Below are positions 25,315 to 37,300 of a stretch of 64,000 nt of DNA, one piece after another. The notes below the pieces were generated by a model. That model was given only the letters and a program-made list of their open reading frames with translations. It did not search any database and was not told the DNA's origin. Location: positions 16,254,701 through 16,318,700 of the forward strand of contig OY540816.1 of the NCBI GenBank assembly GCA_961205875.1, written 5' to 3'. A program made the translations under genes and the position numbers. This stretch comes from Sialis fuliginosa (lineage: Eukaryota; Arthropoda; Insecta; Megaloptera; Sialidae). How positions within the stretch are numbered: the stretch's first letter is position 1; each line of letters starts with the position of its first letter.

Positions 25315-28300
25315 ATGTCTAGGTTCCAGCCGACACTGGTAAATAAACAATTCAACTCGCCGATTAAATTGTACTCGCCCGAAAATGTCAAAGACTTATT
25401 AGACAAGGAAACGCAAATACTTGCTAATGGAGCAATAGGGTAAGTAACACTTTATATTTTTAATTTAATTACAATGGAGCGGTTTTTTATTGGTGTCGTA
25501 GACGTATCAAAAGAGTGATACGAAATATTGAATTTTGTAATTTTTTACGTAAAATCATAGACTTTAAATCCACCTAAAAAGTTTTAGAACCACTGTATGT
25601 GTGTAATGTGTCACCTTAAGAATAGGTGTGTTGTGTGTTATATATCATATTAAGTATAGTCCTAGATGTATACAATATATATGAAACTAGCTGTATCCGC
25701 AGCTTCGCTTGCTTAAATTTTAAAGTTAGATATATGGTATCGCGGAGTTTATTTTAGATATTTTTATTCTACACAGTTCTTGACTACATTATATTGTTCA
25801 ATATTTAACAGCTTAGGTAGCGTATTGCAAAAGAGCGCGCTGGCTGCAACATTTTTTCTGACTTGATTTACTATTATTGCATATATATTATTGTATATTA
25901 TAAAGCAAAAAAAAAGTATTTGCAGTTGAAAATTTTTCTTAAATCGGATAAGTGGTTCTCGAGTGACATGCGCACTAACGGACAAACAGACAGAGAGACG
26001 TTGCGTTTTATAATATGTAAGGATAATAATGTCCCCATGATTTGAACAATAATATACTAAATAATAATTAATATAGTTATTTTGTGTTTTTGTTTATCAA
26101 ACAATTTTATAAATTTAGAACGTAAACAAACCAAATCGCACAAATTTTCCAATGGAGTTAATTTTAGTTCTAAACAATGGTTTTGGTATTTGCGTTCTAA
26201 TAATAAACAGCCGCGACTTTTGTGTTTTGTTCTGAATTAATTGCCAACATTTTTGCAACCAGGTGTGTGTAAATCCATACTTTGTTAATCACAAAAGAAT
26301 TTGGTGATGTACATTTTATTCTGTATCAAATCCTGTTTAGGCTTCTTGCCAAAATTATTTATTATGAACAGATATTTATTTTAAACCTTCTTGACTAACC
26401 GTGTGCTAAGTAATGTTTTAATTATAATAATGTACCTAGAACCATTTTTAGGAAGAAGTAAAACAAATCATGGCTCGTAAATTTAATAATTATATTAAAT
26501 AGCCACTCGCCTGCAATTTTGCCCCCGTTTTATTAGTTTTTACGAAACTTAATGTAATTTTTTTTGTGCTGTGGTTTGGAAATTTTGTTAACCCCTATTT
26601 GAACATGGAAAATCGCAATACACGCGTGTATTATTATTTTAGTAGAAGAGTATTTTCATGGAAATTCACTTTTATAATATAGTTAGATGCAATAACGTAT
26701 TAAAATAAAAATTTACCCTTCCTTAAGGATGCTTGCATTATGACACAGAGGAAAAAACTACAACTTTATGATTTTAGCACCAGGAGTTTGGGTTGCACGT
26801 ACATACTCAATAGATAAGAATATAAAAACTTGAAATTACGTGTAGTTTTTTGCACTAATGTCTAACAAACTACCAAAAGGTAATAAGGACACTCTTAAAA
26901 ATAATGATGTAAACTATATTTAAAAAAAGTTGGAATCTGTGGGATCGCGCCAAGCTGAGATATTAGCTATTCAACTTATTTGTTAATTTATCAATTTTAA
27001 TTTGTTAATAATAGGGGAAGGAGGTCTCGACAGTCTTTTGGTTGAAAGAAATTAGAAAGAGAAATAATTTTACTGGTTATTTATTTTGTGGAGATAACCA
27101 TTTTGGCTTCTGATTCGTGTTTAATATTTAGAAACTGGTAAATAACGCGTTTTTTTTTTAATTTTTGAAGTCGTAAATCATGATACCATCAAAAACCGAC
27201 GTAATTATTTTTTTCATAATTATCTAGGCTATTTTAATTAAATCATATTCCTGTGCGATTCATCAGACTGTTTGGCCAACAGCTATAAACTTGACATTAG
27301 ATTTTGAAATTTGGCAAACAAAAATAAACATTACACAGTGAGTGAATCGATGTTCGATCCTTCAAATTAAGCAAGTACATTTCAAACGTACACAACCAAC
27401 TGTTTAATCTGACAATTGATGGTTAATTCCGTCAGATTGCACCCGTTTGTTTGTTGGGTATCTAAAGAATGAGTCAGTTCAACGATGAAAGTCGAATTTA
27501 AATTTAGAACTGCTGCCCTTTGCGGTCTGCGAATGCATTTTTTCAAAATGACTTCAACCGAGATATTTGATCTGTGGTACTTCAAATTAGAGAGGAGTGT
27601 GTTTTATTTCTTTTACATTATTTAATTAGATGTGTAAGTAAATGTATCTAGAGACACTCAAGTAAGAGTTATGACAATTACAGTTTCGCCATTTTTAACC
27701 AAACCGGTGGTGCCGCGATTTATTCAAAAATTCATCTATGTATTATTTTTAGCTTAACAATAAGCATAAAAAAATAAAATTTAAAAAAACGGACAAGTGC
27801 GAGTAGAACTGGCGCCCTGAGGGTTCCGTACCGTTATTAAAATTTTTATTATTGACAATAGTTAGTTAACAATGGAATGGACCCATCTTTACGTAGACAC
27901 TGTTTGATAGAAACCACAAGATTAAGTTTATCACACAATAATTCCACATAGAATTGGAAATTAATAATTTTCGGATTTTTCCTTTACTTGTACTTTTTTG
28001 CATTGAGTTAGAAACTAATTTTATACAATACTATGCATGAGGCTGTAGAACTTAGTATTTAATATTAATTTCAACTTGACACCTCTAGATATTCCTGAGA
28101 AAAAGAGTTTTGACGGACAAACAGACATTCATTTTGAGGTACGGAACCCTAAGAATGAACATAATTTAATAATATGAATTATATTTAATGATATTGATTT
28201 AAAAAATCAGAAAATTCGGCTGTGAGTTTAACTTAACTACTACTACAATCAATCAGAAATCGATTCGGGCTATCAGAACTCTTACTTAGAGTATCTTTAA

Positions 28301-31300
28301 ATAAATAGTTTATTCAACGACATCAATATTTCAAAAAATAAATGAAGAATCGGAAATTTCTTATAGCGAATATTTTAAATAAAATGTGGGGGGATGGGCA
28401 TGGACAATAATGGGTCGAATTTTCTTCTCGGGAGAGAGATCCCAAAATATTTTTTCTCATCCTTTTTTGTATGGTAATACACCTCATCTGATTCCGAAAT
28501 TCAAATCATCCTTTTTAAACAATAACAACGCTGAAGACAATTTTATATTATTATTATACTTAACTCAAGTAATACTCTATCTTTTTTACACTCTTGATAA
28601 ATACAGACAAGCATAGACTATCTATTTTTTTGTGAAGACTCGATTTTCGAATGCTCTATGTCTATATGGATGTAAATGTAAATGTAATAGCATCAAAAAA
28701 TACAATTGTTATGTTAAACAATATTTCTCAACAAACGAATTTGTAAAATTTATTAATCTTTTTACTAAATTAAATCAAATGACTCCGGTCACTAAAAATA
28801 ATTCTTTTTTCTCTAGTAGGTAGGCTAACAGTCACCGGTGTTTTACATCATTCTTGTAATTAAAACCAAATAATAGATTCAGTATGTACTACATTAGTAA
28901 TGTTTACATCTAATGTAAAACTAATGTTAGATACGTCAAAAAGTATAAAAATAGTCTCTTAAATAGATTCACGACAAAATGACATATCTGAATTCTAATT
29001 TTACAGGTGGACTGAAGAATATGTGCCACCTTGCACACATGGTATGCTTACGTATTTAAAGGTTAACGTTTCGTGGACACACTTTATTCTGTACATAATT
29101 TTAGAAATAACTTCTTCGCCACCACGCTAATGTATTTTTAAAACACTGAAAAATTTTAATCAGCATTAAAGACAAGAGTGACATGTATCCAAACAGCAAT
29201 GATTCATGACTGTACAGACATACCTACATTTTATATACTTATGTTTACATGCAGGGCCGACTCTAAGCTATATAATACCCAGGACCGTATTTACGTGCAG
29301 GCTACCTAGGCTATAGCCTATGAGCCCGCACCACAAAAAGAACTATTTAAAAATATCATTTTTTTAAAGTAAAATAAAATAAAATACATATATATTTGTG
29401 TTCTTTTTGGGGTTTCGTAGAAAACTAGGAACCTTTATAGTTTCGCTCTGTCCATCCGTTCATCTATATACAGTTTATACCGATTAAGATGAAATTTGGT
29501 TTACGGACGTAGATTGATAACCCAAAAACAGAAATGAACAGAAATTTTTTGGACCCCTTCCAATAAACTGAAAAGTAAATTCATTTTTTTTTTACTTACC
29601 CCATTGAGTGGGGTGTCTAGATAAGTCTCCTAAAATGCTTGTTTAGGACATTTTGATTTTAACCCTTCAGTCAGATATATTTGCGTTAAAGTCGTTATCA
29701 GAGCGCCCCTGTCCCACCTCTAATTTCTAAACTATCAATTCAAAATGCCAAAAATATTTTGGTTAATGATTGTCAATTCTTTCCAATTTTATTATTTCAT
29801 CAATTCATTATCTCCTAAATACTGTACTTATAGTAAAAAAAATCTAGAGTTTAATGATAAACTTCAAATTTAGGTTTTTAGTTCGAAAATTGCACTTAAA
29901 TGTGATTTTGCAGGTTAATTTTCAAAAAAAATCACCCTCAGTTAGGGCTCCGTACCTCAGGTTCAGTCTAGTGGTCTACAGAATCTAAATACGGTCCTGA
30001 TAATATACCTATCAATTCTAAATTAAATGTGAATTGATAAGTATTATCAAACACATCCTGTTAATTGTACCATTCATCTACAATTGTTAAATTAATTTAC
30101 CGTAAAATTTTTGTATTCATGTAAGTAGTAATCTGATTTTTTTTTCAAACTTGCCCTATTGAATAGAATGATAGAAAGTAAACAAAACTAGGCCAATATT
30201 CTCACCATTGAATGTACTCGTATTTATCAGAATCTACAAGTTCCTTGAAGTAGAAAAAAGAATTAGATTATCATGAATGCAAAAATTTACATAAAGAGTG
30301 AATTTATAATATTATCTAGTTACTTATTTTATTATTTTTTTAGCTAGTTACTTGTCATTGAATATAATTAGTACCGACCTTTATTGAGGGGGGGGGGGTA
30401 CCACACGAGATGCTAGGCCAAAAGAGGAAGCAGACGGTCATACAGAAAAAAAATTAAAACCAAAGGCTAAAGTACCTCTATAATATACTACAAGCAATTT
30501 ACAGACTATCAAAAACAATTTTTTTTTTCGAAAACTTTTGGAAGCTGATATTTTACCAGGTTGAAATAAAATGTGACTTCCAAAAAAACAATCAGTCAAA
30601 TCTATGTAAAGGCATTGTGATTTGAAAACAATAAGACAAACTAATGTGTTTTTTTATGAAAAGATTGGAAATTTTGATGTCATGGAATAATTAAAATTTC
30701 GAAGTATAAATTTAAAAATATGAATTTTTTATAAGAAATATTATAATCTGTGTAGCCAAATGTATGCGTGTTATTTGAGTTATTAACTCTATAAATCCGA
30801 ACCCTGAATATAAGTTAGTATTGAGAATGTGATGTCCACTACAATGTGTGACGAAACGTTGGTCGATAACACGACCAAATTGACGCGGCTTACACCCAGA
30901 AGCCAAGATTCATACCAAGATCACCGCGGAAGCCTCACGAATTGAGCACTATATTATTACCAGAGATTGGAAAAATAGTTTTTCAAATATTGCGTAAAAA
31001 TGCATTTATTGTAATTTTTATTACATATCTCCACCGTTTTCAAAAAACTGGTTTGATTGAACACAATTTGAAATCAACTACCTTTCCAACTATTTTAAAA
31101 CTATTTGCGACACTTTTTACTGCTTCGTTTGTACTAATTATTATTAAATCATAAAAAAACTATTTACCAACTATTTTCCGAAAAAAAATTCAATTAATAA
31201 CTATTTCATTGAAAATAACAACTATTTTTCCAATCTCTAATTATTACCATTTCATCCCAATAGCGAATTATGAATTTTATATCAGCAGGGGTTACCAATT

Positions 31301-34300
31301 AGAAATACGTTAATAATACCTTATTAAAATTCTACAACACATCCCTGCTGATTCTGATACACATGCATATTAATAAATATCCACACAAACACACATGTGC
31401 AGATGCTCACAAAGGTGAAAACTTGACTATTGCACCGCTAGGTGGTGTCCGTAGAGGTGGTTGGTTTGCTACACAGATTAGACCAAATAAAATAAAACAA
31501 TAACGGCTTAAACGGCTCAATCAGTCGCCGGCACTAAGTGAGTTAAGTAGTTTTAGCTGCTAGATATTAGCAGAACTCGTGTTTTTGTATACAGTGCATC
31601 AGATATTATAACAATATGAGTGTCTTGGCGAATAATCGGTAAGTGGAGTTTATTAATAAGTGCGAATTATTTTAATAAAGGGATTTTTTATAATTTTACT
31701 TTATGTCGATTGTTAACACGAATGTTCCGCAAGGTTTGCATAGGCCGATCTTCTACTTTAAGCTATAAATAGAATAGTTGTTGATTAATGATTGGAATTC
31801 ATATTTTCTTAAGATTTTTTTCTGATATTTTATTTCTGGATTCATATAAATATATTTTTAGAACGACGTATGTAATATTTTTATATTATTTTAGCATTTT
31901 TTAAAAATAATCAATAAATATTATAAGTACACTCGTGGAAAAAATTAAAGAACTATTCAAATTTATCGAAAAAAATGTTCATTTTCAAAGTAGTGCCAAT
32001 AGGTCAAATATGATTCTTTTTTTACTTATAGGGTATGAAAATTGAAGGAAATTTTATTTTATTTTCGAATTCAGGGGTATTTTTGTGTTAATAAACTTGT
32101 TATTGTATAATAAAAATATAATGAAATACATAAGTCTAATATATATAGAAATGAAAGTACCTAATGAGAATACTATTATATTTTTATCAAATATTCATAA
32201 CAGCAATTCAGTGCAACGAGTAAATTGAAAAAAAAAATGATAATGAGTAGTTTAGTTAAGAAAATTTCGAGTGTACCATTTCAATTTAAACCAATCGAAT
32301 ATTAACTTAATTTACAATCTTCGATCTCAATGCATTTATTGTTTGATGTATTATAAATTGATTCACATTCCTTTATAAACTTTAAGGATGAATTAATTCG
32401 ATGTGTTTATCAACAATTTAACGAAAACATTTGTTTCAGAATCGACTTTAGTCGACAACATTTAACGAAACCAGCAAATTTAGCGAATTCTGCAGTTCTT
32501 CGAATGCTGGAAGAAGAAGAGGAAAGACAAAAAAGTGGCAAAATAGGAGGTAAGATTTTTTAAATTAAAATTCTTATACCTAAAATTAAAATTAAATTCT
32601 CACGTGTCTTTCCTATAGCAGGTATATTATATAAATGTAAATTATAATTACATTATTATCATATTTCAGTTCCTCCACTTAATATTATTATAATCAGGGA
32701 CGGCGGACATTAACATTAAATGGGGGGATGATAGGAGCAGCGTGACGATTTAAATACGAATTATTTCGTTGTTTTTTTTTAATTTAAATTTATATTATTT
32801 TAATTTAAAAGGTATTGCCTTTTGTGTCCCCATCCCGCCACCACTGGATATAATTAAGATAACAGTCTTAATAATAATAAAATCATTATTTAAAAATTAT
32901 TTTATTGGCATGATACATACTCGTATTTCATCGTTTCAAATTTAGTTAGAAAATCATCACAACACGTTTAATAACTTGCAGCATTTTCACAAGTGGATGT
33001 GTGTGTTTCTGGCAGTGACAACGGCTTTATATATAAATCATGAGTCAGGAATTTTATTTCAACCTGTATTAATAAGCGTAGCTTAAAAAATATACTTTAA
33101 AATATTCAGCATTGTTCTACTTGATAAAAATTATTTTTTTAGAAGTAAAGCCAACTAAGAAAAACAGTTAATTAATTCATTGATGCTTTTTTAAGACATT
33201 GGGAATATGTTCACTCTCATGTAATTTTTTTTCTGATTCACATTTTCATTAAGTACTATATATCTAACATAAACACTAGAAAATAGAAAATGCACTATTT
33301 AATTTTACATTTACATGCAATTTGTAAAATTAATTTAAATTATCTAAATTAAAATAATATCAATTCTTCAGCAATCAAAATATCGGGTATGTACCATACC
33401 AATATGTATACCTACTAAACTTTGAAGTTAAAAGCACATTACAAAATTATATAGAAATATGTGTATACAGTGTGGTCCCGAATTACGGTATATGATATAT
33501 TTTTTTTTAATGGAGTAACCCACAGCCCTCACACAGGAAAGGGGGGGGGGGGCTCACAGGGCTCCATCCTGGTGGTCCAGGGCTAAGAAGGGCCCAGCGC
33601 GACGTTTCAACATGCATTTTTTTCAAAAAATGTATTAGGTTTCTTAGGATGTAAATGGTATTCAATTTTCATCAAAAATTTTTTTTTAATTCCATGCACC
33701 CACACTAAAACAAAAATTAATACTTGGAAAATGCATGAAAATTTAATATGTAAAAATACAGATTGTAAACAATAACATAGTTTTGAACAATTTTTTAACC
33801 CCTACATCCTAACAGTATTTATTAAAATTTGAAATTTTTTTGTCAGTTTTATGATCTCATAACTTTTTAAAAAGTAAATGAAAAATCGCTGAAAAGTAGT
33901 AATTTTTTTATTTATTTATTTATGTAGACCGTATTTTTACGATAATTAAAGGACTTTTGATATTTAATTTTTTTCTATAGATAATTTGCAGAAATTATTC
34001 ATAGCAACGATGGTGATTACTTAGCGCCGCCACTAATTGATAGTTAATGATAATTTTCTTCACATATACTATACATATAAGTATCTAATATATCTTACCA
34101 CAGTTTAATTTACCAAAACATTCAAAGCTAAAATTAAATCATTAAATATATATTTAATTAATAAATAGAACACTAAATTATGTCAACACAAATAACCAAT
34201 ATCTATAATTACATACAAATACAAAAATAAGAACACGATCATTCGGTTTATTATCATAACAGCAAAAATAAACATAATACATTATTGTCTGTAAATATAT

Positions 34301-37300
34301 AGGTATCTCTCTTTCTTTTAACATTTCTGTCTTTGTGATTTAGATACCAAACGATTAGAATGTGATCGTGCTTTCGCAATAAAACCGAAACGTATAACGC
34401 GCCGTTTTATTTGGCCTCCGTTAAACGAAAACTTCGGTAACCATCGGCCGCCATTTTGTTGTGATAGTACAGGTAAAATGGACGTTGTAAATGCGCATGC
34501 GCAACGTGCACGGTGGTGGGGAAAATGGGAATTATTGTCATTATTGAAGAATCGTATAGTTTTTAGTCTAGTGTAGCCCGATAGGGGGTTAATTAATGAG
34601 TATTTGTTTGTTTATATTTCGTGTACATTTGTGACTAAACAGGTAAAAATATAATTGTTTTGTTTCATTTTTATCAGTTTTTTAAACGGTTAGAATTTTT
34701 TTATTTGAATTTTAGAAAAAAAATGTTCGTTATACTCATTTTAATCTAAATATTCGTTTCTGAAAGAGAAATCCTTAAAAAAAACTAATACTGTGGATCT
34801 GCAATCATATATTTTATAAATTTTATAAATTCACATTTCTAATATATTTTGAATTATTACCTATAATTTAAAATTATTTATAGAGTTAGTTCAGAATTTA
34901 CAATTTATATTAAATATATTTTCATATTATATGTATTTATACTTAATTTATTTAAAACTAAAAGTTATTTTACGTATAAAATTTCTTAGATTTAAATTTC
35001 AATATAAATAAATTTAAAGCACTTATTTCAAGATTTTCAAAGCTGCAAATGTACGTTAAACATTTTAATTTGAATTTACGACATACTTTGCGAATTTTTA
35101 CTACATTTATTATAGAACGTTGACTAATGAACAAAGGTGAGATACAAATAAAAGGATACCTCATGTATAGTTGCCTAAGAAACAGGAGTGTAAAAAAAGC
35201 TCTTGAATATATTGGTTCTTATTTATAACTGGTGCGTGTAACATAATTTTAGTGCTACATATTTAAATTTTTTCGAAAGAATTCTTAATGTGGCATGCCG
35301 GACTACAAAAAATAATAAATGGCTATGAAATTTTTTGAATGTCCGAAATAAAAACTATTTTTATTTTTCGTTTATTAATTTTTCTTCCTGAATTATTAAT
35401 AAATTTTAAGTATATCTACCTAAGGGGCTATAACTTAAATAATAAAATATATATATTAATAATAATTAATGCTAGTTTATGTTAGTTAAATCGAAATTAT
35501 TGTTAGATATGTATAAATATTTAAAAGTTACGTATAGTTTAATAGGTCGGAAAATAAGTAAATTCATTTTCACTAAAATATATTTTATAGATATATCCTA
35601 TATACTCATAACATTTTTCATTTTGAACACTAACTGATAGGGGATTAGATGATCCCAATAAATGTGACAAGTAATAGTCAGCGGTACAATTATCGGACAC
35701 ACGAATGTTTACAAATTGAAACTACTCAATTCTCATTCCACACATTTTTGACATACCTACACAAAAACAAAATTACTTAAAACAAGATTGTAAGTATATT
35801 GTACATACGTTATTATATAAAACAAGAATTATCTTTAGTGGTGAATTTACTTAACTGCACGTCTTAAGCGGAAGTAAATTTTGGGGCCCCTGGTCATCAT
35901 TTCGAGAATTTCGTCATTTTATTATCGAGAACCTTTTTTTAATAATTGCCTCTAATATTTTTTTTATTGTCGTATGAGTACAGAGACGGACTTTGGCCTA
36001 GGCACGTGCCTAGGGCTTGTATTTTCTGGGGCCCCGGATTTTAAAAAATGGAAGCGAAAAAAAAGTCTTGAGATATTAATGCGAACATTTTTTTTATTTT
36101 TTAACGGAACCTTGCTTAGAGTTCTATTTTTTCTTAGCCCACCCCTGTATGGGTGTTCCTATATCGCGGGGGCCAAGGTGGACACCTCCACCATCTATGC
36201 GAAAATCCGCCACAGAATGTTTTGTCCCAATTCAATTTTTTTCTGTGTAGGTAATAGGTAGTCATTCTTTTTTTATGAACACTTTTCGTCCCATTATCTT
36301 TTGACTAGTACGTAGAAAATTCTATCTGTTTTAATAAATAAAGAAAGTAAAGAAACAGTTATCTGTCATAGATAGAGATAAATCTCAGAACCATCGCATA
36401 AAATATAAATATAATATATATTTGCAAAAAATGTTAAACCAAAAATTATTTAGTTGTGAGGGGGTAAGCGAACAGTTATATTTTAAAGTTTCAGTTCACA
36501 GCTTTGATTGACTAAACCTATATTTAACCTACAATTTAATCAGGAAAAGAGTACTTGCCCTGAGTGGCAGATCGAGACAATAAAAAAAAATTGTTTCATT
36601 CTTTGTTTTGGCCAAAATTATCAATTTTTTTTTCATTTTAACATAAAATAGCCCGAAGGGGGGGTAGCTAATCGCTATTATACCCAGAGCTTACAAATGC
36701 GTCACTGAATTTACTTATAACTGTTAAATATCTACCATTTAGTGAAACCGAGCATTAATGTGCTTTTCCCATTATATTTAAAATAGAAACCTTGATATAT
36801 GTGTTACACCTAAATCGACAATACACGTTCATAAATACTATTACTTTCAGTGTATTAAACACTATAATAATTCTATTTTTGTACAAACGCGTTTAAATAC
36901 AATACATATGCAATTATTTTAATTTTAGAATAGGTGCACACACTATACACGGATACCTGGATACTTCATCCGGCTGCTGCGAATTTGGCGCCAATCCAAA
37001 TTAACCACACAAATACTTCTAGTGTTTTCATAAACTCTCCGTTTTACACTTTGTTACATCTTTAAGGTGATATAAACAGGTTGCGTGTTGTTTATACGAA
37101 ACACTAAATCAGTGTCGTTTCAATGTTTTATAATGTGGGTATTTTTACCTTTTAATCAAGTATGTTGGTAACAAAAAACAAATCGAAATAAAAATTTTAA
37201 CGAAATAGCACGTTTTAAATGTGATAAATAAGAAATTTTGTAAAAAAAATTAGATTTCCAGTTTTGTTTTTTTGACCATAAAAAATGAAAACCTAATTTT

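Noticed and set aside
27382-27585. 67-codon minus-strand open frame inside the Zasp intron
   Set aside because: No family match and no splice or promoter context.
30942-31154. 70-codon plus-strand open frame
   Set aside because: Falls within the MITE at 30961-31239.
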